Source of the DNA: Oscillospiraceae bacterium
GTDB lineage: Bacteria; Bacillota; Clostridia; Oscillospirales; Oscillospiraceae
DNA: 7,259 bases
Assembly (NCBI GenBank): GCA_021205585.1
Contig: JAJPXI010000168.1
Coordinates: 1 to 7,259, forward strand
Reading direction: 5' to 3'
Part shown: positions 1-5,686 of the stretch, piece after piece
Numbering within the stretch: the stretch's first letter is position 1
Layout: every line of letters starts with the position of its first letter
The notes under the pieces: model-generated
Told to the model about the DNA's origin: nothing
The model's database searches: none
Seen by the model: the letters and a program-made list of their open reading frames with translations, nothing else
Translations under genes and position numbers: made by a program

Positions 1-54
1 ACGCCTGCGGCGTCTGGCAGAATCTTTCGGCCCAGGAATGCGTTGCAAAAGCTT
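1..54 (+). repeat. Dispersed repeat unit 1 (type A), truncated by the window edge
   Basis: This stretch matches, at roughly 80% by eye, the reverse complement of bases 147-197. Both contain CTGCGGCG, CTGGC, a TTTCG-like core and GCGTTGCAAAAG. The reverse copy begins with the header GGGAAGCACTGATTAAAT; the header of this copy would lie just left of base 1. No open reading frame or RNA gene explains it. The family is not one I can name. Confidence 0.7.
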
Positions 55-146
55 GGGAAGGACTGATTAAATCGGCAAGAGCGGATGGCGAGAAATTTTG
101 CGACAAAAGAAGGCGCAAAAGTGCAGGCATACTGTATGTATGTCAA
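55..146 (+). repeat. Dispersed repeat unit 2 (type B), forward
   Basis: This is a 92-base unit opening with GGGAAGGACTGATTAAAT and ending in a small hairpin (GCATAC at 127-132, GTATGT at 138-143). It aligns without gaps to the reverse complement of 216-307, with about 76 of 92 bases identical by hand count. The header, the GCAAGAGCGG block, the GGCGCAAAAG block and the tail hairpin are the best-kept parts; the middle (about bases 90-110) has drifted most. This pattern suggests a structured or mobile non-coding unit, not coding sequence. Confidence 0.8.
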
Positions 147-215
147 ACTTTTGCAACGCACTTTTGGCGAAAAAGTTCCGCCAGCCGCCGCAGACGCATT
201 TAATCAGTGCTTCCC
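147..215 (-). repeat. Dispersed repeat unit 3 (type A), reverse
   Basis: Read on the minus strand, this 69-base unit starts with the header GGGAAGCACTGATTAAAT (215-198) and continues with the type A body found at 1-54. It is shorter than type B and lacks the GCATAC/GTATGT tail hairpin. It meets unit 2 tail to tail at 146/147. Confidence 0.75.
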
Positions 216-307
216 TTGACATACATCAAGTATGCCTGCGCTTTTGCGCCTTTTCCTGAACCAAAATCTTCTGCCACCCGCTCTTGCCGATTTAATCAGC
301 GCTTCCC
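216..307 (-). repeat. Dispersed repeat unit 4 (type B), reverse
   Basis: Read on the minus strand, this 92-base unit begins GGGAAGCGCTGATTAAAT (307-290). It then has a GCGC-TTTT-GCGC mini-hairpin (238-249) and a tail hairpin (ACATAC 219-224, GTATGC 230-235). Its first 49 bases after the initial G (306-258) are identical to the copy at 7211-7259, which lies in the opposite orientation at the other end of the window. Confidence 0.8.
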
Positions 308-435
308 TATTCTTCCAAGCCCATGGAATGACTGATCCAATGTCGCTGCTCATCTGTTTTTACTTGTTGCGGTACATTCAGGCGGAGTCATCAAGACATG
401 GTATGGAAAAATTTAGTATCAAAGCAAGTTGCCGA

Positions 436-464
436 TTGACTTTGCCCCGGAGGACTGCTATAAT
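436..464 (+). promoter_or_regulatory. Sigma-A-type promoter with extended -10
   Basis: TTGACT (436-441) and TATAAT (459-464) are separated by exactly 17 bases, and TGC immediately before the -10 box makes an extended -10. Transcription should start near 471, about 30 bases before the small gene at 500. This is the best promoter on the plus strand of the window and probably also feeds the genes beyond it. Bases 308-435, between the repeats and this promoter, hold no gene or signal I can recognise. Confidence 0.85.
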
Positions 465-499
465 ACTGTCCTACCATGAAAGAATAAGGAGAACCTTCG

Positions 500-706
500 A
501 TGAGCGGCATGAGCGGCGAGGAAAAAAGGAGTTGGGCCATTGCGCAGCTGCGGGAAAAATACAGCCAGCTGGGCCGCCTGCCCAAAAAGGAGGACTTCGA
601 CCAACCCACCCATTCCCGCATCAAAGCCTATCTCGGCCCCTGGCCCCGGGCGCTGGAGGCGGCTGGACTGAAGCCGGTCAGGCAACCCAAATCCCGCCGG
701 AGTTGA
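500..706 (+). CDS. Small protein with one homing-endonuclease-associated (HNH-type) repeat
   Basis: This 68-residue protein is made almost entirely of one helical repeat (about residues 11-58). The pattern is a Leu/Tyr helix (AIAQLREKYSQLGRLP), an acidic turn (KKEDFD), then a second helix ending in YLGPWPRALEAAGL. The Gly-x-Trp-x-x-Ala-Leu-x-x-Ala-Gly-Leu end is typical of the small repeat found beside HNH homing endonucleases and in short stand-alone clostridial proteins, where it is thought to bind DNA. No HNH or LAGLIDADG nuclease residues are present. The tail is basic (KPVRQPKSRRS), which fits nucleic-acid contact. The ATG at 500 has AAGGAG at 486-491, eight bases upstream, and a near-consensus promoter sits ahead of it. 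An in-frame ATG at 509 is a less well spaced alternative. Function is unknown; a small DNA-binding or regulatory role is inference. Confidence 0.75.
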   Translation: MSGMSGEEKRSWAIAQLREKYSQLGRLPKKEDFDQPTHSRIKAYLGPWPRALEAAGLKPVRQPKSRRS

Positions 707-707
707 A

Positions 708-744
708 GGGGGCCGCCGCGCGGCGCTTCCCCGGCGTTTTTTTT
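708..744 (+). terminator. Possible intrinsic terminator or attenuator
   Basis: Just after the stop of the small gene, GC-rich sequence can fold in more than one way (CGCC 714-717 with GGCG 722-725 inside GGGG/CCCC, or CGCCG 714-718 with CGGCG 732-736) and is followed directly by T8 (737-744). The second fold touches the T-tract as a terminator should but has only five pairs and a 13-base loop. The permease start lies 23 bases further on, so any termination must be partial, or the permease needs another promoter. Confidence 0.5.
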
Positions 745-767
745 GCGTTTACAAAGGAGAACCTGAA

Positions 768-2036
768 TTGCTTGCAGCCCTGATTTTATTTGCCCTGGCT
801 TACGTCCTCATGCTGTGCTTCAGCAAATACCGCACCTATGTGGCCCTGGCTTTCGGTGTGGTTTTCGTTTTGACCCGCCTGCTGCCGCCGGAGGAGATTC
901 TGGACGCCATCGACTGGAACGTGCTGCTGATCCTCATCGGCACTATGGGCCTGGTGGAGCTGTTTATCGAGAGCAAAATGCCCGCCCTGCTGGCCGATTT
1001 AATCATGGAGCGGGTGCCCAACGTCCGCTGGGCCGCCGTCTGCCTGGCCCTGTTCGCGGGGGTCATCTCCGCCTTTGTGGACAACGTGGCCACCGTGTTG
1101 ATGGTCGCCCCGGTGGCCATGGAAATCTGCAAAAAGCTGGACACCAACCCCGTCCCCTTCATCATCGGTGTGGCCGTGTCCTCCAACCTCCAGGGGGCGG
1201 CCACCATGGTGGGGGACGCCACGGCCATTATGCTCGGCTCCTATGCCGATATGAATTTCCTGGACTTCTTCTGGTATAAAGGCCGCCCCTCCATCTTCTT
1301 CGCCGTGGAAATCGGCGCGCTGCTGTCCGCCGCCATCATGTTTTTCCTGTTTCGCGGGGAGACCGCCCCCGTGCCCAAGGGCGGCCCCCGCACCCAGGTG
1401 ACGGATTACCTGCCCACGATTTTGCTGGCGGGCACCATCGTGCTGCTGATTCTGGCCTCGGCTCTGCCGGAGCGCCCGGCGCTGACCAACGGGATGATCT
1501 GCTTCGGCCTGATGCTGGTGGGCATGGCGGCCAACTGGCTGAAAAAACGGAAGAAGGCGGCCCTGCTGGAGCCGCTGAAGGGCATCGATTTTGAAACGGT
1601 GGGCCTGCTGGTGGGCCTGTTTTTGATGATTGGCGGCCTCTCGGCCCAGGGGGTCATCGACGCGGCGGCCGGCCTGCTGGCCAGAGTGGGCGGCGGCAGC
1701 CTGTTTGTGTTGTACACGGTCATCGTCTGGGGCTCCGTGGTTATCTCCGCCTTTGTGGACAACATTCCCTATGTGGCCACCATGCTGCCCGTCATCTCCC
1801 AGTTGTCCGCATCCATGGGCATCGACCCCACGCTGCTGTACTTCGGCCTGCTCTCCGGGGCCACCCTGGGGGGCAACTGCACCCCCATCGGCGCTTCGGC
1901 CAACATTACGGGCATCGGCATTCTGCGCCGGGCGGGCTACCAGGTAAAAAACCGGGACTTTATGCGCATCGGCGTCCCCTTCACCCTGGCGGCCATCCTC
2001 CCGGCCTATCTGTATCTCTGGATTATGTATCATTAA
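768..2036 (+). CDS. ArsB/CitM/SLC13-superfamily permease
   Basis: A 422-residue integral membrane transporter of the ion transporter superfamily that includes arsenite (ArsB), citrate (CitM), NhaD and SLC13 anion carriers. The two halves repeat the same signature: SAFVDN at residues 101-106 and again at 327-332, each followed by a re-entrant substrate loop (SSNLQGAATMVGD at 138-150; GGNCTPIGASANITG at 368-382). About ten to eleven hydrophobic segments are visible, with a basic cytoplasmic loop (WLKKRKKAALLEPLKG, 257-272) between the halves. The length is normal for the family. The start is TTG at 768, chosen because AAAGGAGA (753-760) lies seven bases upstream and the first membrane helix begins at once; no ATG gives a better fit. 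The substrate cannot be read from sequence: there is no arsR or arsC beside it, so arsenite is unlikely, and a di- or tricarboxylate or other anion is a guess. It probably shares a transcript with the acyl-metabolism genes downstream. Confidence 0.88.
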   Translation: MLAALILFALAYVLMLCFSKYRTYVALAFGVVFVLTRLLPPEEILDAIDWNVLLILIGTMGLVELFIESKMPALLADLIMERVPNVRWAAVCLALFAGVISAFVDNVATVLMVAPVAMEICKKLDTNPVPFIIGVAVSSNLQGAATMVGDATAIMLGSYADMNFLDFFWYKGRPSIFFAVEIGALLSAAIMFFLFRGETAPVPKGGPRTQVTDYLPTILLAGTIVLLILASALPERPALTNGMICFGLMLVGMAANWLKKRKKAALLEPLKGIDFETVGLLVGLFLMIGGLSAQGVIDAAAGLLARVGGGSLFVLYTVIVWGSVVISAFVDNIPYVATMLPVISQLSASMGIDPTLLYFGLLSGATLGGNCTPIGASANITGIGILRRAGYQVKNRDFMRIGVPFTLAAILPAYLYLWIMYH

Positions 2037-2116
2037 AAGGCGTCTCGGACGTCCTTTGAATGATAGGGCCGCGATTTGTGTGGCGCGGCCCAGGCCCCTT
2101 CCCACGGGGGAGGGGC
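2036..2116 (+). promoter_or_regulatory. Three successive RNA hairpins in the permease / E2-like gap
   Basis: The gap between the permease stop and the next start folds into three stems. Hairpin 1: bases 2036-2044 pair with 2048-2057 (nine pairs, one bulged T, loop TCG). Hairpin 2: GGGCCGCG (2066-2073) with CGCGGCCC (2084-2091), perfect. Hairpin 3: bases 2094-2103 with 2107-2116 (ten pairs including one G-T, loop ACG). None has a T-tract, so they are not intrinsic terminators. The last ends five bases before the AGGAAAGG site (2121-2128) of the next gene. Roles in mRNA processing, stability or translation control are possible; hairpin 3 could also belong to a dispersed palindromic repeat. No riboswitch class is recognised and no convincing promoter is seen here. 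Confidence 0.6.
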
Positions 2117-2138
2117 ACACAGGAAAGGAATTGAAAGC

Positions 2139-3005
2139 ATGAAGAAAAAAATGGGAGACCGAAGGGACGGCGTCCTGCTGCGCGACTTGGACGCCATGCA
2201 CCTGTTTATGCCCATGCTCTACCCCAACCGGTGCGACAACGAGGCGTATATTTCAGAGTGCATTGACCTGACTTACGTAAACCAATATTTGGAGAAGAAA
2301 AAGGAGCAGGATCCGAAGTACGCCTACAACCTGTTCCAGGTGGTGGTGACGACGGTGCTGAAGGTTCTCTACCTCCGGCCAAGGCTGAACTGCTTCATCG
2401 CCAACAAAAACATGTACCAGCGCCGGGAGGTGACGGTGGCCTTCGTGGTCAAAAAGCTCTTTGCCGACAACGGGGAGGAGGGCCTGGCTATCCTCCGGGG
2501 GGAGCCGGAGGACAATATCGACTCCATCCACCAAAAAATTTATCAGCAGGTCTCTACCTGCCGCGGAGGAGAGGAGAAGGACGGCTCCTCCGCCGCCATG
2601 GATATGGTGGGGAAGCTGCCCCGTTTTTTGGTCAAATTCGTCGTCTTTCTTGTCCGCTTCCTGGATCGGCATGGCTGGGTTCCCGGTTTCCTGATTTCCT
2701 CCGACCCCTATTACGCCTCGGCGGTGCTGTCCAACCTTGGCTCCATCAAGCTGCACTCCGGCTACCACCACCTGACCAACTGGGGAACCAACTCCCTGTT
2801 CTGCGCCATCGGGGAGCGGAAACTGCGGCCCTTTTACGACGAGGACGGGAACGTGGAAATGCGCATGAGTGTGGACATCGGCCTGACCATTGACGAGCGC
2901 CTGGCCGACGGCTACTACTACTCCAAGGCTGTGCGCCTGATTCGCAAGCTGATGGAGCACCCGGAGCTTTTAGAGCGGCCATTAAAAGAAGAGGTGGAAT
3001 ACTGA
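2139..3005 (+). CDS. Stand-alone E2-like (CAT-fold) acyltransferase-family protein
   Basis: This 288-residue protein resembles the catalytic domain of 2-oxoacid dehydrogenase E2 acyltransferases (chloramphenicol acetyltransferase fold) but has no lipoyl or subunit-binding domain, and no E1 or E3 genes are nearby. Family landmarks are an N-terminal strand/helix (CIDLTYVNQYLEKKK, 41-55), the core SNLGS (198-202) and the C-terminal active-site region DERLADG (252-258). True E2 enzymes have DHRxxDG there; the catalytic His is Glu253 here, while Asp257-Gly258 are kept. A hydrophobic run (about 160-186, containing FLVKFVVFLVRFL) could lie against the membrane. ATG 2139 is preferred because AGGAAAGG (2121-2128) precedes it and the upstream in-frame extension from 2076 crosses a hairpin region. 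The stop is one base before the acyl-CoA synthetase start, pointing to translational coupling. Transfer of acyl groups made by that neighbour is inference; a binding or non-catalytic role is possible. Confidence 0.82.
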   Translation: MKKKMGDRRDGVLLRDLDAMHLFMPMLYPNRCDNEAYISECIDLTYVNQYLEKKKEQDPKYAYNLFQVVVTTVLKVLYLRPRLNCFIANKNMYQRREVTVAFVVKKLFADNGEEGLAILRGEPEDNIDSIHQKIYQQVSTCRGGEEKDGSSAAMDMVGKLPRFLVKFVVFLVRFLDRHGWVPGFLISSDPYYASAVLSNLGSIKLHSGYHHLTNWGTNSLFCAIGERKLRPFYDEDGNVEMRMSVDIGLTIDERLADGYYYSKAVRLIRKLMEHPELLERPLKEEVEY

Positions 3006-3006
3006 T

Positions 3007-4797
3007 ATGTTGGAAGTGAAAGTAGAAAAACGCGACAGAGCGCGGAAAACCACTCAGGTCAAGACCCCCTGGAAAAACTCCATGGGGGATCTGCCCATGA
3101 CCCTGAGCTATTATGAAGGGGCCATGGTGGACATGGTGGAGGATATGTCAAAGCAATACCCCGACGACGTAGCCTTTATCTTCATGGGGCGAAAGACCAC
3201 CTACCGCCAGCTGTTCCATGAAATTGAAACCTGCGCCAAGGCACTGAAAACCATCGGCGTGCGGGAGGGGGACAGGGTGACCATCGCCATGCCCAACTGC
3301 CCCCAGGCCGTGGAGATGTTTTACGCGGTGAACATGGTGGGGGCCGTCGCAAACATGATCCACCCCCTGTCCGCCGAGAAGGAGATTGAATTTTTCCTCA
3401 ACGAGTCGGAGAGCATCACCGCCATCACCCTGGATCAGTTCTATAATAAATTTGAAAACGTCAGAAAGAATACCAAAGTCGTCAACATTATCATCGCCAG
3501 CGTGAAGGACGCCCTGTCCCGGCCCATCAAGGCGGGCTATATGCTGACCGAGGGGCGCAAGATTAAAAAAATTCCCGCCGATGCCCCGGTCATCCTGTGG
3601 CAGGACTTTATCAAGCTCAACCGGTGCTGTTTTTACAATTACCGGGTGCGCCGCAAGAGCGACGACCCGGCGGTCATCCTCTACTCCGGCGGCACCACCG
3701 GTACCACCAAGGGCATCGTGCTGACCAATAAGAATTTCAACGCCCTGGGCCAGCAGGTGTTGGCCGCCAACCCCATCTACCGCCACGGGGACAAGATGCT
3801 GGCGGCCATGCCCCTGTTCCACGGCTTTGGCCTGGGGGTTTGTATCCACACCATGCTCTCCCAAGGGGGCTGCTGCATCCTGGTTCCCCGGTTCACCGCC
3901 AAGAGCTACGCCAAACAGATTGTGAAATACCGCTGCAACTTCATCGCCGGTGTGCCCACCCTGTACGAGGCCCTGCTGCGCCTGCCCTCCATGGACGGGG
4001 CGGATTTGAGCTGCCTGAAAGGGGTGTTCTCCGGCGGAGACTCCCTGTCCATCGAGCTGAAAAAGAAGCTGGACAAATTCCTCTACGACCACAAGGCCAC
4101 CATCCAGGTCCGGGAGGGCTACGGCATGACCGAAACCGTGACCGCCTGCTGCCTGACCCCCGCCCATATGCACAAGGAGGGCAGCATCGGCCTACCCTTC
4201 CCCGATACCTTCATCAAAATCGTCAAGCCGGGCACCGACCAGGAGCTGCCCTACGGCCAGGAGGGGGAGATTCTGCTGGCCGGCCCCACCGTCATGCAGG
4301 GGTATATGAACCAGCCGGAGGAGACGGCGGAGACCCTGCGCACCCACGCCGATGGCCTGACCTGGGTGTACAGCGGGGACTTGGGCACCATGGACGAGGA
4401 GGGATTCGTCTTTTTCAAGGGCCGGGCCAAGCGCATGATTGTCTCCTCCGGCTACAACGTGTACCCCGGACAGTTGGAGAACATCCTGGACGCCCACGAG
4501 ATGGTGCAGATGAGCTGCGTCATCGGCGTGCCGGACGATTACAAGATTCAGAAGGTCAAGGCCTTTGTCAAGCTGGCCGCCGGCGTCCCCGCCAACCAGC
4601 AGACCAGGGACACCCTGATGGCCTATTGCCGGAAGAATATCGCTAAGTACGCCCTGCCCTACGACATCGAGTTCCGGGAGGATATGCCCAAAACCCTGGT
4701 GGGGAAGGTGGCCTACCGTATTTTAGAGGAAGAAGAGCTGGAAAAAATCAAAGCGCGGGAGGCGGAAGCCCAGCCGCCCCAGGATAAGCAGGACTGA
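3007..4797 (+). CDS. AMP-forming acyl-CoA synthetase (class I adenylate-forming enzyme)
   Basis: This 596-residue enzyme should activate a carboxylic acid, probably a fatty or other hydrophobic acid, to an acyl-adenylate and then an acyl-CoA. All core signatures are visible in order: the phosphate-binding loop YSGGTTGTTKG (226-236), YGMTET (372-377), the nucleotide-ribose Asp in YSGDLG (D458), the hinge region GRAKRMIVSSGYNVYP (472-487), and the C-terminal catalytic Lys in PKTLVGK (K567). Length and layout match long-chain acyl-CoA ligases (FadD-like), though chain length cannot be read by eye. The usual Pro of the loop (PKG) is Thr here, a tolerated change. No carrier-protein or thioesterase domain is fused. 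The tail after residue 572 is charged and low in complexity. GAGGTGG (2991-2997), nine bases ahead and inside the end of the preceding gene, is the ribosome site, so this gene and the E2-like gene form a tight pair. Confidence 0.92.
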   Translation: MLEVKVEKRDRARKTTQVKTPWKNSMGDLPMTLSYYEGAMVDMVEDMSKQYPDDVAFIFMGRKTTYRQLFHEIETCAKALKTIGVREGDRVTIAMPNCPQAVEMFYAVNMVGAVANMIHPLSAEKEIEFFLNESESITAITLDQFYNKFENVRKNTKVVNIIIASVKDALSRPIKAGYMLTEGRKIKKIPADAPVILWQDFIKLNRCCFYNYRVRRKSDDPAVILYSGGTTGTTKGIVLTNKNFNALGQQVLAANPIYRHGDKMLAAMPLFHGFGLGVCIHTMLSQGGCCILVPRFTAKSYAKQIVKYRCNFIAGVPTLYEALLRLPSMDGADLSCLKGVFSGGDSLSIELKKKLDKFLYDHKATIQVREGYGMTETVTACCLTPAHMHKEGSIGLPFPDTFIKIVKPGTDQELPYGQEGEILLAGPTVMQGYMNQPEETAETLRTHADGLTWVYSGDLGTMDEEGFVFFKGRAKRMIVSSGYNVYPGQLENILDAHEMVQMSCVIGVPDDYKIQKVKAFVKLAAGVPANQQTRDTLMAYCRKNIAKYALPYDIEFREDMPKTLVGKVAYRILEEEELEKIKAREAEAQPPQDKQD

Positions 4798-4830
4798 CCG
4801 TATGAAAAACGGCTGCGGGGAGGGAACGCC

Positions 4831-5634
4831 ATGCCAAATTTTTTCGCCCACCTGTATTTTGGCCGGCTGGTGTTCCAGGCCCTGCCCGCGCCCCTGCAAA
4901 GGGCGGCGGAGCGGGAGAAGGGGGCCTACCTGCTGGGCCAGTTTGGCCCCGACCCCCTGTTTTTCTACCGCCTGGGCCGCTCCAGCCGGGCCGCCCAACT
5001 GGGGCGGCAGATGCACCGCCAGCCGGTCAGCGCCCTGCTGCCCGCCGTCTATCAGGCGGCGGCGGGGGAGGAGCCCTTCGCCCTGAGCTATGGGACGGGC
5101 TTTTTGTGCCATTTCGCCCTGGACAGCCGCTGCCACGGCTACGTCAAGGAGCAGGCCGGGGACAGCCGTCTGCTTCACACGGCCATCGAGTCGGAGTTTG
5201 ACCGCTTTCTGATGGCCCGCCTGCACCTGGATCCGACCAGGGAAACCCCCATGCCGGAAACCTGTATGCCAGCCGCCTTTTATGAAACCCTCTCCCGCCG
5301 GTTTTACCCCGGCGTTGAGGAGGACGGCTACCGGGAAGGATTGGCCGTTTACAAGCGCCTTTGCGTCTGGCATACCAAATGCGCCGCCCGAAGCGTCATC
5401 CCCCTGGGCCTGGCCGCCGCCGCCAAACGCTGGCCCTCCGCCGCCCTGGTTCGGGACGTGGCCTTAAAGTGTCCCCCCGGCCCGGCGTTCGAGGAATATA
5501 ACCGCCGCCTGCTGGCCCTTCTGGAAGGGGAGGTACAGCCAGCGGCGGAGCAGATAGCCGCTTTTTTCCAAACCGGCCAACCCACCCCTTGGTTCCGGCG
5601 GGATTTTTACGGCGGTGTCTCTTCTGACCAATGA
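4831..5634 (+). CDS. Zinc-dependent phospholipase C-like family protein
   Basis: This 267-residue protein has the residue pattern of the bacterial zinc-dependent phospholipase C-like family: His7 near the start, GQFGPDP (36-42, Asp41), His62, HFALDSRCH (94-102, with His94, Asp98 and His102), and HTAIESEFD (116-124, with His116 and Glu120). These spaced His/Asp residues are the expected trinuclear zinc ligands. There is no signal peptide, unlike secreted clostridial alpha-toxins, so this looks cytoplasmic; members of this group in Firmicutes are mostly uncharacterised. The substrate may be a phospholipid or another phosphodiester, and calling it a phospholipase is family inference only. GGGGAGGG (4817-4824) lies six bases before ATG 4831. 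It follows the acyl-CoA synthetase by 33 bases and ends four bases before the strong terminator, making it the last gene of the rightward block. Confidence 0.82.
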   Translation: MPNFFAHLYFGRLVFQALPAPLQRAAEREKGAYLLGQFGPDPLFFYRLGRSSRAAQLGRQMHRQPVSALLPAVYQAAAGEEPFALSYGTGFLCHFALDSRCHGYVKEQAGDSRLLHTAIESEFDRFLMARLHLDPTRETPMPETCMPAAFYETLSRRFYPGVEEDGYREGLAVYKRLCVWHTKCAARSVIPLGLAAAAKRWPSAALVRDVALKCPPGPAFEEYNRRLLALLEGEVQPAAEQIAAFFQTGQPTPWFRRDFYGGVSSDQ

Positions 5635-5637
5635 TAA

Positions 5638-5676
5638 GGGCGCGCGGCAGAAAAATCTGCCGCGCGCCCTGTTTTT
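5638..5676 (+). terminator. Intrinsic terminator at the end of the rightward operon
   Basis: GGGCGCGCGGCAG (5638-5650) and CTGCCGCGCGCCC (5657-5669) form a perfect 13-base-pair stem with a six-base loop (AAAAAT), followed by TGTTTTT (5670-5676). It sits directly after the phospholipase-like stop codon. On the minus strand the same stem is followed only by a weak TTATCATT run, so it may also help stop the convergent gene, but less efficiently. Confidence 0.93.
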
Positions 5677-5686
5677 GAGTTGTGAT

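Larger units (their letters stand above)
55..307. repeat. MITE-like inverted repeat (92-base arms, 69-base centre)
   Basis: Units 2 and 4 form imperfect terminal inverted repeats around a 69-base centre that is itself unit 3. A transcript could fold into one long hairpin. A 253-base, non-coding element with long inverted ends is the usual look of a miniature inverted-repeat element. However, no clear target-site duplication is visible at 54/55 and 307/308, and the centre is another copy of the family, so side-by-side insertion or recombination of separate units is an equally good explanation. Confidence 0.5.

Noticed and set aside
216..221. TTGACA inside repeat unit 4 as a promoter -35 box
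   Set aside because: No -10-like hexamer lies 16-18 bases downstream; that position is the GCGC-TTTT-GCGC hairpin.
1..307. CRISPR array
   Set aside because: The units differ in length and orientation, are contiguous without unique spacers, and no cas gene is present.
232..783. A 183-codon plus-strand open frame
   Set aside because: It starts inside the reverse repeat unit, runs through the promoter and overlaps the better supported small gene and the permease start in another frame. It has no ribosome site or recognisable domain.
2076..2138. Upstream extension of the E2-like gene to an ATG at 2076
   Set aside because: The extra 21 residues are encoded by hairpin sequence and lack a ribosome site, while ATG 2139 has AGGAAAGG and starts where the family similarity starts.
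999..2201. A 400-codon minus-strand open frame opposite the permease
   Set aside because: Its His/Gly/Gln/Arg-rich composition is the typical antisense shadow of a GC-rich gene. It crosses three RNA hairpins and shows no family motif.
2139..3005. Component of a pyruvate or branched-chain 2-oxoacid dehydrogenase complex
   Set aside because: There is no lipoyl domain, no E1/E3-binding domain, no E1 or E3 neighbours, and the catalytic His is replaced.
3148..4173. A 341-codon minus-strand open frame opposite the acyl-CoA synthetase
   Set aside because: It is a shadow of a gene with all catalytic motifs intact, with Gly/His/Val-rich, motif-free translation.
4802..5086. A plus-strand open frame overlapping the start of the phospholipase-like gene
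   Set aside because: It is in another frame, Arg/Pro/Cys-rich without a domain, and the ribosome site at 4817-4824 fits the start at 4831.
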